A stretch of 30,336 bases of DNA, taken from NCBI GenBank assembly GCA_023399295.1, contig JAEWQF010000026.1, forward strand, positions 1 to 30,336, written 5' to 3'. A program made the translations under genes and the position numbers. Under the pieces are notes generated by a model. It saw only the letters and a list, made by a program, of their open reading frames with translations, did no database searches and was not told the DNA's origin. Positions 7,974 to 15,787 of this stretch are shown here, piece after piece (the stretch's first letter is position 1; every line of letters starts with the position of its first letter). This DNA is from Bacteroidota bacterium. Lineage in GTDB: Bacteria > Bacteroidota > Bacteroidia > Bacteroidales > Dysgonomonadaceae.

Positions 7974-8831
7974 ATGACTCACAATTTATTAAAAGGAAAA
8001 AGAGGGATCATCTTCGGTGCACTGAACGAGATGTCCATCGCCTGGAAGGTGGCTGAGAGAGCCGTGGAAGAGGGTGCCATCATCACCCTGTCAAATACAC
8101 CGGTAGCGGTGCGTATGGGTGATACCGCCAAGCTGGGAGAAAAACTTAATGCCGAGATCCTGCCAGCAGATGCCACCAATGTGGAAGACCTGGAGATGGT
8201 ATTTTCCAAATCGATGGAAATCCTGGGCGGTAAGATCGACTTCGTGCTCCACTCAATCGGCATGTCACCCAATGTGCGTAAGAAAAGGACATACGATGAC
8301 CTCGACTATGATATGCTAGCCAAGACGCTCGACATCTCTGCCATCTCTTTTCACAAGATGCTACAGGTAGCCCGCAAGATGGATGCCGTGGAGCGGGGCG
8401 GTTCGATGCTGGCACTGACATACGTGGCAGCACAACGTGTATTCTACGGATACAACGACATGTCCGACGCAAAGGCGCTGTTGGAGTCAATCACCCGCAG
8501 CTTCGGCTACATCTACGGTCGCGACAAGGGGGTACGTGTGAACACCATCTCCCAGTCACCCACCATGACCACTGCCGGTAGTGGTGTGAAAGGCATGACC
8601 GACCTGATGGACTTCTCCGAGAGGATGTCGCCCATCGGCAATGCCGATGCAGATGATGCCGCCGACTATTGCATCGTGATGTTCTCCGACCTCACCCGCA
8701 AGGTGACGATGCAGAACCTCTACAACGACGGGGGCTTCTCCAGCATGGGCATGAGCCTGCGTGCCATGAAGCAGTACAGCAACGGGTTGGAAGAGAATCG
8801 GGATGAACAAGGCAACGTGATCTACGGATAG
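7974..8831 (+). CDS. fabI: Enoyl-[acyl-carrier-protein] reductase (NADH)
   Basis: FabI performs the last reduction of each fatty-acid elongation cycle. This 285-residue protein begins MTHNLLKGKRGIIFGALNEM, the atypical glycine-rich NAD-binding start of FabI proteins. The catalytic pair is Tyr160 and Lys167 (YNDMSDAK, Tyr-x6-Lys). LHSIGMSP, the substrate-loop region around SPTMTTAGSG, and the C-terminal NLYNDGGFSSMGMS also fit. The ATG at 7974 is chosen because family similarity begins there and the likely promoter overlaps the longer frame; an ATG at 7962 is an alternative. It is monocistronic between its own -7 element and a perfect hairpin terminator. This is the enzyme class targeted by triclosan; the sequence does not show resistance or sensitivity. 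Confidence 0.94.
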   Translation: MTHNLLKGKRGIIFGALNEMSIAWKVAERAVEEGAIITLSNTPVAVRMGDTAKLGEKLNAEILPADATNVEDLEMVFSKSMEILGGKIDFVLHSIGMSPNVRKKRTYDDLDYDMLAKTLDISAISFHKMLQVARKMDAVERGGSMLALTYVAAQRVFYGYNDMSDAKALLESITRSFGYIYGRDKGVRVNTISQSPTMTTAGSGVKGMTDLMDFSERMSPIGNADADDAADYCIVMFSDLTRKVTMQNLYNDGGFSSMGMSLRAMKQYSNGLEENRDEQGNVIYG

Positions 8832-8854
8832 GAGAAAAACCATCCAGCCAAATT

Positions 8855-8888
8855 AAATAGCTCCCGTCAATTGACGGGAGCTATTTTT
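8855..8888 (+). terminator. Intrinsic terminator of fabI
   Basis: AAATAGCTCCCGTCAA (8855-8870) is followed directly by its exact reverse complement (8871-8886) and more Ts. It is a perfect 16-bp dyad. Its right arm overlaps the -33 region of the next gene's promoter. Confidence 0.9.
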
Positions 8889-8900
8889 TTCCTACATTTG
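8870..8900 (+). promoter_or_regulatory. Promoter of the Sua5/YrdC-type gene, overlapping the fabI terminator
   Basis: ATTG (8870-8873), 19 bp, TACATTTG (8893-8900). The -7 box is consensus and lies only 7 bp before the ATG at 8908, so the transcript would start at or a few bases before the start codon. Confidence 0.6.
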
Positions 8901-8907
8901 CAGGCTT

Positions 8908-9516
8908 ATGATGACAAGGATCTACAATGAAAATCCCAACCCAAGGGAAATTGAGAAGGTGGTGGCAGTGCTCCGCGATGGGGGCATCGTGGTCTATCCC
9001 ACCGACACGCTTTACGGCATTGGATGTGATGCACTGAATGTGCGTGCGGTGGAGAAGATCTGCGAGATGAAGGGTATCAACCCACAAAAGAGCAATCTCT
9101 CCATCATCTGCAACGACCTGAGTGTCATCAGCGAATATGCGAAAGTAAGCACACCTGTCTTCAAGTTGATGAAGCGCAACCTGCCTGGTCCATTCACCTT
9201 CATCCTGCCCACCACCTCCTCGCTGCCGAAGATCTACAAAAATAAAAAGACGGTGGGCATTCGCATACCGGACAACAACATCATCCGTGAGATCGTGGCC
9301 CAACTGGGCAACCCGGTGTTGAGCACCTCTGTGAACGAGGAGGAGGAGGAGCGTGAGTACAGCACCAACCCGGAGCTGATCCACGAGAAGTGGGAAAGCT
9401 TCGCCGACCTGGTGATCGACGGCGGCATGGGTGGCATTGAACCATCTACCGTGGTCGATTGTTCTGACAATGAGCCGGTGATCATCCGACAGGGCAAGGG
9501 AATGTTAATTCTCTGA
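8908..9516 (+). CDS. Sua5/YciO/YrdC/YwlC-family protein, L-threonylcarbamoyladenylate synthase-like
   Basis: Members of this family make threonylcarbamoyl-AMP from threonine, bicarbonate and ATP for the t6A37 modification of ANN-decoding tRNAs. The 202-residue product shows VVYPTDTLYGIGCDA (28-42), the nucleotide-binding segment EMKGINPQKSNLSIICND, LPGPFTFILPT, a GIRIPDN strand and the C-terminal PSTVVDCSD. It is the short, single-domain form without the Sua5 C-terminal domain. Because YciO paralogs share this fold, assignment to TsaC rather than YciO is not certain; the KS-N variant of the usual KxR/SxN motif would need checking. A second ATG at 8911 could be the real start. The promoter lies immediately upstream, suggesting a leaderless or nearly leaderless mRNA. 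Confidence 0.88.
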   Translation: MMTRIYNENPNPREIEKVVAVLRDGGIVVYPTDTLYGIGCDALNVRAVEKICEMKGINPQKSNLSIICNDLSVISEYAKVSTPVFKLMKRNLPGPFTFILPTTSSLPKIYKNKKTVGIRIPDNNIIREIVAQLGNPVLSTSVNEEEEEREYSTNPELIHEKWESFADLVIDGGMGGIEPSTVVDCSDNEPVIIRQGKGMLIL

Positions 9517-9590
9517 AAATCTCAGCAAACAACCATATTCTTGCTTATTTTTACATTTACAACCACAAACAGACGCATCATTTCAATTTT

Positions 9591-11282
9591 ATGAAGAACT
9601 ATCTTATTCATTTGTTCTCCTTTTTAGTTGTCATCACCCTGATCACCTCCTGCAAGGAGAATGACCCGGTGGTGGAAGAGAACGGGACGCTGATTGCAGC
9701 AACCTACAGTGCATATTCCAAAACATTCATCCTGACATACAGCAACGGTGAAACCGAAACGGTGGAGGCCGTTGTGAACAACAAGAGAACCCCTCCTTCC
9801 GCCTCAGCACAACTGGAAGATGGTACGTACCTCTACAAGGCTGATGCAAGCACTTCGGGCAAGGCTGAATTCAGCGATGTGCCACCAGTCAGTAACAACG
9901 TGAACGTCGTTTCGCAGTTTGTCTATGATGGCATGTCTTCCTATTACCTTTGGAACAGCCATGTTGAAAATAAACAACCGACAGTGGATGACAACGACCC
10001 TGTTGACTACTTCTACAGCATTTTGCATGAAACAGATACCGAAAACCAATGGTCATGGATCACCGACGATGTGAATTCGCTGTTGACCGGCTTTGAGGGT
10101 GAATCAACCGATGCTTTTGGATTCCAGCCGTTCCCCTTGTGGGAAAGTGCAACAAGCAATTACCTGTTGGGTTTCATACGTTATGTCTATCCCAATACTC
10201 CGGCTGAGGCGGCGGGATTGAAGCGGGGTGAGATAATTAACAAGATCAATGGCCAACGCATCACCATTGACAATTATACCACCTTGTACGGCGCCAACGC
10301 CATAACAAGCTTTGAGGTACTGGATCAGCATTGGGAGAATCCCAGGGAGGTAAAGATCACTCCTACAAAGATACAAACCGATCCGGTGCTTTATACAAAC
10401 GTTTATGAAATTGGAGGAAAAAAAATCGGGTATCTTTTTTATACCAATTTCTACGAAAATTACAATGCCAGTTTGCACACCGCTTTTTCGGAGTTCAAGT
10501 CAGCCGGCATCACCGACCTGGTACTGGACCTGAGGTACAATCCGGGTGGTGGAATCTCGGCAGCAATCTACCTGGCATCGCTGATTGCACCCGAGATGGC
10601 TGTCAGAAACAAGGAGGTGTTTTCAGTCATGAGTTACAACAGCTTTGTCAACAACGCATATGACAACAACCAGTGGGATCGAAAAGATTATCTGGGTGAT
10701 TACAATCAGTCCGATTATCCCAATCCTCTGGCTGCAAATCTGAATCTGTCAAAAGTGTATGTAATTGCCACGGAATACTCTGCATCTGCCTCAGAACTTC
10801 TCACTTTTTGTTTGAAGCCCTTTATGCAGGTTGAACACATCGGGTCACTAACAAGCGGCAAATACACCGCTTCCTGGACCATCCATCCCTATGATAATTT
10901 TGGTGGCAGGGTGCAACCGGTATATCAGGCGTCAAGCCTTTCTGCCAGTGAAAAAGAGGAACTCAAGAACTGGGCAATGCAACCGATTGTGGGGCGGTAT
11001 ACGGACAAGAACAACAAGGATTTCATGGCTACAAACGGACTTGTACCCAATCATCCCATCACATTGCAGGAACGTAATACCGCAACATGGAAACCCATCG
11101 GTGACACGAATGATTATCTCTTTGCAAAGGCCCTCTCGTTGATTACCGGCAACCCATATACCACAGCCACCCGTGCTGCCGACATCAGGGAGCTCAGAGA
11201 TGCTGAATTGTATGCACCCATCGAGGAGGTATTCAGAAGCTCTGTGATTCTTGATCACCCCCGGTTGATCGAGATCGATTGA
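9591..11282 (+). CDS. S41-family (C-terminal processing-type) peptidase lipoprotein with PDZ domain
   Basis: The 563-residue protein starts with a lipoprotein signal (LITSC, lipid-accepting Cys21), so it is anchored on a membrane facing the periplasm or cell surface. After an N-terminal helical domain (about 100-170, ending near EGESTDAFGFQ) comes a PDZ-like domain (about 190-260, with PNTPAEAAGLKRGEIINKINGQ) and the S41 catalytic core. LVLDLRYNPGGG is diagnostic. The Ser-Lys dyad maps to Ser399 (SASASEL) and Lys424 (TSGKYTAS), with the same 25-residue spacing as in E. coli Prc. The substrate is unknown. It is monocistronic: a 74-bp gap separates it from the Sua5-like gene and a bidirectional terminator follows. 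A weak TACATTTA at 9552-9559 may be its -7 element. Confidence 0.9.
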   Translation: MKNYLIHLFSFLVVITLITSCKENDPVVEENGTLIAATYSAYSKTFILTYSNGETETVEAVVNNKRTPPSASAQLEDGTYLYKADASTSGKAEFSDVPPVSNNVNVVSQFVYDGMSSYYLWNSHVENKQPTVDDNDPVDYFYSILHETDTENQWSWITDDVNSLLTGFEGESTDAFGFQPFPLWESATSNYLLGFIRYVYPNTPAEAAGLKRGEIINKINGQRITIDNYTTLYGANAITSFEVLDQHWENPREVKITPTKIQTDPVLYTNVYEIGGKKIGYLFYTNFYENYNASLHTAFSEFKSAGITDLVLDLRYNPGGGISAAIYLASLIAPEMAVRNKEVFSVMSYNSFVNNAYDNNQWDRKDYLGDYNQSDYPNPLAANLNLSKVYVIATEYSASASELLTFCLKPFMQVEHIGSLTSGKYTASWTIHPYDNFGGRVQPVYQASSLSASEKEELKNWAMQPIVGRYTDKNNKDFMATNGLVPNHPITLQERNTATWKPIGDTNDYLFAKALSLITGNPYTTATRAADIRELRDAELYAPIEEVFRSSVILDHPRLIEID

Positions 11283-11298
11283 TAAGCCGATGACATTG

Positions 11299-11333
11299 AA
11301 AAAAAGGTTCTGTAACTCACAGAACCTTTTTTT
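11299..11333. terminator. Bidirectional terminator embedded in the end of the small secreted protein gene
   Basis: GGTTCTGT (11306-11313) and ACAGAACC (11319-11326) form a perfect 8-bp stem around AACTC, flanked by 7 As on the left and 7 Ts on the right. It can terminate transcription from both the S41 gene (plus) and the 127-aa gene (minus). The minus-strand TGA stop (11319-11317) lies at the loop, and the last codons form one arm. Confidence 0.88.
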
Positions 11334-11700
11334 CATTCCCCAACCAGTGTCGGTTCTCTTTATTCAACAACTCACTGTCAAGCGATAGGTACTTGATATA
11401 GGCATCCCGTGGCAGTATCTCCTGTAGTGCTTCATCCCGTTTCTTTTTCAGTTTTTCACTGCGTCGGGTTTTATTACAGAGACAACAGGTTTCAACTTTC
11501 AGGATGTCAAACAGAAAATTCATCTCAACCGCCTTGATTTTTTCTGCCTGATCAGCATCAAATTGAATCATCTCCTGAAATGACAATACTTTCCGATCCA
11601 CACTCTTAGTAATGAGATCCGCGATGACCCCGTTCTCTTGGGCAAAGCCGATAGTTGAGAAAACAAGAAAAGCAGCAACAATTAGTGAAATCTTTTTCAT
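11317..11700 (-). CDS. Small secreted protein with one LTxxQ-like helical module and a CCLC cluster
   Basis: I do not recognise a named family. The 127-residue product has a clean signal peptide (about 1-20, ending TIGFA) and is therefore periplasmic. The mature part looks all-helical and charged: IQFDADQAEKIKAVEMNF early and RDEALQEILPRDAYIKYL later. That arrangement resembles one Spy/CpxP-type LTxxQ module, in which each half ends in an L-x-x-x-Q/R-x-x-x-Y segment. Between the halves is a cysteine cluster ETCCLCNKTRR that could bind a metal or form disulfides. It lies 42 bp downstream of dusB on the same strand, so it may be the last gene of an arsC-like/dusB transcript. Its 3' end doubles as terminator arm. 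Confidence 0.75.
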   Translation of the reverse strand: MKKISLIVAAFLVFSTIGFAQENGVIADLITKSVDRKVLSFQEMIQFDADQAEKIKAVEMNFLFDILKVETCCLCNKTRRSEKLKKKRDEALQEILPRDAYIKYLSLDSELLNKENRHWLGNEKKVL

Positions 11701-11742
11701 CGTGCATCATTTTTACTATAGACTGCCTGAAGATCCAATCGT

Positions 11743-12729
11743 TTAATCAAGAGCATACCGATCTGCCACCTCATCCATGATGGCGAAAAGCTCCTGCAGC
11801 GTGCTGGCCCGCAGCATGGCGATGCGGGTTGCCTTGAAGTCGGGGATCCCCTTGAAGATAGGAGTGGCAGCCAGGTGGCGCCGATTGTGTAAAATACCAC
11901 GCAGCTCATCGATGCGATCCACACTCTGTCGAATCTGTTCCTTCAGGATATCGAGGTACCAATGGAATGATCGCTTGGGCAGATGTTCTCCGGTTGCCAG
12001 CCAATGCTTCACCTCCTCGAAGAACCAGGGCTGTCCGATACTGCCGCGGCCGATCATCACCGCATCCACGCCGGTCTCGTCGAACCGTTGGCGGCACATC
12101 TCGACACTGGTCACATCACCATTGCCGATGATGGGTATCTTCATGCGGGGGTTGTTCTTCACCGCCCCTATCAGGCTCCAGTCCGCCTCTCCCTTGTACA
12201 TCTGCGCACGAGTGCGGCCGTGCAGGGTAAGCGCCGCGATGCCGCAGTCCTGCAGTCGTTCGGCCAGCTCCACGATGATCTTGCTGTTGTCGTCCCACCC
12301 CAGACGGGTCTTGACCGTCACCGGCTTTTTTACTGCCTTCACCACCTTTTCGGTGATCTCGAGCATCACATCGGGTGTGCGCATCATCCCCGATCCGGCA
12401 CCACGGCCGGCTATCTTCTTCACCGGACAGCCGAAGTTGATGTCGATCAGATCCGGATCGGCCTCTTCGCAGATCTTCGCTGCCTCCACCATCGCGTCGG
12501 GGTCGCTGCCGTAGATCTGGATGCCGATGGGCCGCTCCTCTTCACTAAAAAGGATCTTCGCCTTTGTCTTCTTGATGTCACGAATCAGTGCATCGCTCGA
12601 GATGAACTCGGTATAGACCATGTCGGCTCCGAACCGCTTGCAGAGCAGGCGGAAGCCAATATCGGTCACATCTTCCATCGGGGCCAGGAATACCGGCCTG
12701 TCGGGAAACTCCAAATGGGCAATCTTCAT
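11743..12729 (-). CDS. dusB: tRNA-dihydrouridine synthase, DusB type
   Basis: Dus enzymes reduce uridines in tRNA D-loops with FMN and NADPH. The 328-residue protein shows the TIM-barrel motifs in order: FLAPMEDVTDIGFR (14-27), DLIDINFGCPVKKI with catalytic Cys101, VKTRLGW, LTLHGRTRAQMYKGEADW, IPIIGNGDV, and MIGRGSIGQPWFF, followed by the helical tRNA-binding domain. The ATG at 12729 gives the standard MKIAHLEFPDRPVFLAPM start; the longer open frame back to 12807 runs over the upstream gene and adds non-homologous sequence. It is 22 bp after the stop of the ArsC/Spx-like gene, so the two are likely co-transcribed. Confidence 0.95.
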   Translation of the reverse strand: MKIAHLEFPDRPVFLAPMEDVTDIGFRLLCKRFGADMVYTEFISSDALIRDIKKTKAKILFSEEERPIGIQIYGSDPDAMVEAAKICEEADPDLIDINFGCPVKKIAGRGAGSGMMRTPDVMLEITEKVVKAVKKPVTVKTRLGWDDNSKIIVELAERLQDCGIAALTLHGRTRAQMYKGEADWSLIGAVKNNPRMKIPIIGNGDVTSVEMCRQRFDETGVDAVMIGRGSIGQPWFFEEVKHWLATGEHLPKRSFHWYLDILKEQIRQSVDRIDELRGILHNRRHLAATPIFKGIPDFKATRIAMLRASTLQELFAIMDEVADRYALD

Positions 12730-12751
12730 TCGATTCTGCTTGTTATTTGTA

Positions 12752-13108
12752 TTATCCCAACTTCTCCTTCCACTTTTTCTCGTCGAATCCCACCAGCACG
12801 AATTCATCAGTCACCACCAGGGGACGTTTTACCACCATGCCATTGGATGCCAGGATATCGAGCAGCTCGTCGCGGGATGCAGTATTCACCTTTTCTTTCA
12901 GGTTCTGCTCCTTATACACCTGTCCGGAGCTGTTGAAAAACTTGCTGATGGGTAATCCACTTCGTCCTATCCACTCCGAGAGTTCGGCCCTGGTAGGGCG
13001 TTCCTCCACAATGTGCCGGGATTGTATGGCAATCTCATTTGCTTCAAGCCATTTTGCGGCTTTACGGCAGGTGCCGCACCGGGGATATTGTATGAAGATC
13101 GGTTTCAT
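12752..13108 (-). CDS. ArsC/Spx/YffB-family thioredoxin-fold protein
   Basis: The 118-residue protein begins MKPIFIQYPRCGTCRKAAKW, with Cys11 and Cys14 in the CxxC form of the Spx/YffB active site. It continues with the family segments HIVEERPTRAELSEWI and MVVKRPLVVTDEFVLVGFDEKKW. These belong to the arsenate-reductase-like superfamily. The family includes arsenate reductases, the Spx transcription partner and uncharacterised thiol reductases. No ars genes are nearby, so an arsenic role is not supported by context. The gene is first in a likely operon with dusB and has a consensus promoter about 35 bp upstream. Confidence 0.88.
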   Translation of the reverse strand: MKPIFIQYPRCGTCRKAAKWLEANEIAIQSRHIVEERPTRAELSEWIGRSGLPISKFFNSSGQVYKEQNLKEKVNTASRDELLDILASNGMVVKRPLVVTDEFVLVGFDEKKWKEKLG

Positions 13109-13142
13109 CTCAATCTTGTTTATATCATGATGTTTCAGGGTA

Positions 13143-13173
13143 CAAAAATAGGGAATAAATGGGGAACGTCAAA
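13143..13173 (-). promoter_or_regulatory. Consensus promoter of the ArsC-like/dusB transcript
   Basis: On the minus strand TTTG (13173-13170), 19 bp, TATTTTTG (13150-13143): both elements match the Bacteroidetes consensus. The leader to the ATG at 13108 is about 30 nt. Confidence 0.75.
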
Positions 13174-13222
13174 ATAGCTGCTCCGTGGCCCATGTTGAAG
13201 AGGATAATAAGCAGAGGATCTC

Positions 13223-13234
13223 AGGGATATCCCT
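13223..13234. repeat. 12-bp perfect palindrome in the xusA upstream region
   Basis: AGGGATATCCCT is its own reverse complement. It lies between the divergent promoters of the ArsC-like gene and xusA, about 50 bp before the xusA -33 element. It could be an operator for either direction. Confidence 0.35.
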
Positions 13235-13286
13235 AACAATAGGCACAAAAGCGTTAAAAATGGTTCTTTTTTGGTCATAAATAGCG

Positions 13287-13318
13287 ATTGTGGCCCTGTT
13301 TCCAGTGACCTACCTTTG
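13287..13318 (+). promoter_or_regulatory. Promoter of the xus-like cluster
   Basis: ATTG (13287-13290), 20 bp, TACCTTTG (13311-13318). The -7 box is consensus. Predicted start is near 13325, which places the in-frame ATG at 13290 outside the transcript and supports the GTG start at 13356. The segment GGTTATTATC just downstream (13326-13335) contains an ATTATC Fur-type half-site. Confidence 0.65.
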
Positions 13319-13355
13319 CAGGGTAGGTTATTATCTGCGAAAAAGTGAAATCAGC

Positions 13356-15776
13356 GTGAATCGAAACTTTCCTCTTTTGTCCTTATTTCTTTGTGCGTTC
13401 TCACTCACGGCGATTGCCCAGACAGGCACTATCAGGGGAACGCTGCAGTTCGAAAATGGCACCCCTGTGGTGGCGGCTGTAGTCTATATTCAGGCACTGG
13501 AACAGCATACCGTGACCGACCTGAACGGTTACTATGAGCTGAAGGAACTCCCCTATGGCACCTATCAGGTGGAGGTGCGCTCCATTGAAGCCGAGAAAAG
13601 CGTGACACAGGTCACGCTGGACAGGGCGCTTGTCACCTTCTCCCCGCTGCTCACGGAGAGCAGCTACCAGCTGGGGGAGTTGATCGTAAAGGGTGCCACC
13701 GAGAAACGGATCATCGAAGCCAAAGGCTTTGCAGTGAATGTGATCGACACGGAGCAGGAGGGACTGAAAAATATACAGACAAACGACCTGCTCAACAGAA
13801 GTGTGGGAGTGACCGTGCGCCAGGATGGAGGATTGGGCTCGGCGGTCAGTTACAACCTGAACGGCATGTCGGGCAACTCGGTGCGCATCTTCGTGGATGA
13901 CATCCCCATCACCACCTACGGATCCTCCTTCAGCCTCAACAGCATCCCCCCGTCATTGATCGAACGGATCGAGGTCTACAAGGGAGTGATTCCCTCACAC
14001 CTGAGCGATGATGCCCTGGGTGGGGCCATCAATGTGGTACTGAAGAAGAACATGCGCAACAGTCTCGCGGCATCGCTCTCCTATGGCTCTTTCAACACCT
14101 ATCAGGCAAACCTCAACGGTCGTTACCGTGACGTAAGATCAGGCTTCACCCTTAACCTCTCCGGGTTCCACAACTATTCCGACAACGACTATGAGGTGTG
14201 GGGGAAGTTCGTGCGCAACATCCTCCCCAACGGACGCTATGAGTATGTGCGTGCCAAGCGGTTCAACGATGCCTATCGTTCGGAGGGGGGCCGCATAGAG
14301 ATGGGGTTCACAGATGTGGTCTGGGCCGATCAGTTCCTGGTGGGATACAACGGCTCGGACGACTACAACGAGATACAGCATGGCACCTACATGTCGATCC
14401 CCTACATGGGACGCTTCTCCGAGTCGCAATCACATGCCTTCAACCTGCTCTACCGCAAGCAAGACCTCATCGTAAAGGGACTCGACCTGCAGATCAGCGG
14501 TGTCTACAGCAACCGCAGCCAGGTGGTGAACGACACGGTGAGATGGAACTACAACTGGCAGGGAGAGAAAAGCCTGGGTCTTTATGGCGATCCTATCCTG
14601 CGACCGAACGGTGCACAGCAGGGTGCCCCCACCATCAGCCACACTGACAGGGATGTCTTCACCCTTCGATCGGGACTGGCTTACACGATTGTCCCACGCC
14701 ACAGGGTGTTGCTCAACCATTCCTATTACACCATCGACCGGCGGGAGTTCGACGAGATGCGTTCAGAAACGGAACAAGCTTTTGTGGGTAGACGCGACCT
14801 GCAGAAGCATATCGCCACCCTCTCCCATGAGATGACCGCTTTTGATGATCGCCTGCGCAGCAATCTTTTTGCAAAATTCTACCGGCAGATGATCGATCGG
14901 ATGGATCCCATGCTAACCCTTGTCAATGGTGAGCAGATACGCACTGAAGAACGGGTGAACAGTAACAAGAAGGCTACCGGCTACGGGCTTGCACTTTCCT
15001 ATGCGCTACTGCCGGAACTGTTGCTCCTCAGCTCGGCTGAGAAGGCGGTCAGGATGCCTTCCGAGAATGAAGTGTTTGGCAGCATTGGTGAGAACATTGT
15101 CGAGAACCCACATATCAACCCCGAGGTGAGTTACAACCTCAACATCGGTTTCAAGGCGGGTGACTACTACGTGGGATCACAACGTTTCTCTTTCTCTGCC
15201 ACCGGTTTTTTAAGGGATACCCGCGACAAGATTGTGCGACAGATCAACCCCCGCCTGAACGATGCCATACAGACCACTCCCTTCGAGAACCTGGGTAAAA
15301 CAGAATCGGTGGGCATTGAGGCGGAAGCCAACTACGCTTATGGCGACAAGCTGAACCTGCTGTTCAACCTCTCCCGCTTCAACACCCTCTTCAACATGAA
15401 GGAGGATGCCGGCGGCAACCAACTAGATTACTACCGGAAGCAGATGCCCAACGAACCCTGGTTCACCTTCAACAGCACAGCGCAATACACCCTCTACAAC
15501 CTCCTGCAAAAGCGATCACAACTCCACATGCACTACAGTTTCCGTTTCGTGGAGAGCTTCCAGACCACCTGGCTCGACATCGAGGATTTCAGGTTACCCC
15601 GCCAGTTCATCCAGGATGCAGGAGTCAGCTATCTCTTCCCGGGAAAGAAATTTGTGGTAAGCTTCGATGTCAGGAACCTCTTCGACCGGCAGGCATACGA
15701 CAATTTTGCCGTACAGAAACCGGGAAGGGGTTACTACCTGAAGCTGAACTACACCCTCAATCACTTCAACCTATAA
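13356..15776 (+). CDS. xusA: TonB-dependent siderophore-type receptor, XusA-like
   Basis: The protein (806 residues from the GTG at 13356) starts with a signal peptide NRNFPLLSLFLCAFSLTAIA. Next is a carboxypeptidase-regulatory-like domain (TIRGTLQFENGTPVVAAVVYI, TDLNGYYELKELPYGTYQVEV). A TonB-receptor plug then begins near LGELIVKGATEKRI and includes IFVDDIPI, IERIEVYKG and LGGAINVVLK. The remainder is a 22-strand-type barrel. It lacks the SusC signature, and no SusD follows. Instead a DUF4374 lipoprotein starts 11 bp after its stop and a PepSY-TM gene ends the cluster. This is the gene order of B. thetaiotaomicron xusABC, where XusA imports ferric xenosiderophores across the outer membrane. 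Substrate identity is inferred from context only. The symbol is by analogy. Confidence 0.82.
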   Translation: MNRNFPLLSLFLCAFSLTAIAQTGTIRGTLQFENGTPVVAAVVYIQALEQHTVTDLNGYYELKELPYGTYQVEVRSIEAEKSVTQVTLDRALVTFSPLLTESSYQLGELIVKGATEKRIIEAKGFAVNVIDTEQEGLKNIQTNDLLNRSVGVTVRQDGGLGSAVSYNLNGMSGNSVRIFVDDIPITTYGSSFSLNSIPPSLIERIEVYKGVIPSHLSDDALGGAINVVLKKNMRNSLAASLSYGSFNTYQANLNGRYRDVRSGFTLNLSGFHNYSDNDYEVWGKFVRNILPNGRYEYVRAKRFNDAYRSEGGRIEMGFTDVVWADQFLVGYNGSDDYNEIQHGTYMSIPYMGRFSESQSHAFNLLYRKQDLIVKGLDLQISGVYSNRSQVVNDTVRWNYNWQGEKSLGLYGDPILRPNGAQQGAPTISHTDRDVFTLRSGLAYTIVPRHRVLLNHSYYTIDRREFDEMRSETEQAFVGRRDLQKHIATLSHEMTAFDDRLRSNLFAKFYRQMIDRMDPMLTLVNGEQIRTEERVNSNKKATGYGLALSYALLPELLLLSSAEKAVRMPSENEVFGSIGENIVENPHINPEVSYNLNIGFKAGDYYVGSQRFSFSATGFLRDTRDKIVRQINPRLNDAIQTTPFENLGKTESVGIEAEANYAYGDKLNLLFNLSRFNTLFNMKEDAGGNQLDYYRKQMPNEPWFTFNSTAQYTLYNLLQKRSQLHMHYSFRFVESFQTTWLDIEDFRLPRQFIQDAGVSYLFPGKKFVVSFDVRNLFDRQAYDNFAVQKPGRGYYLKLNYTLNHFNL

Positions 15777-15787
15777 ACAGACACAAA

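Noticed and set aside
12730..12807. N-terminal extension of dusB
   Set aside because: It overlaps the ArsC/Spx-like coding region and adds sequence before the normal MKIAHLEFPD start.
13290..13355. N-terminal extension of xusA from the ATG at 13290
   Set aside because: The consensus promoter -7 box (13311-13318) lies inside it and the signal peptide begins at the GTG at 13356.
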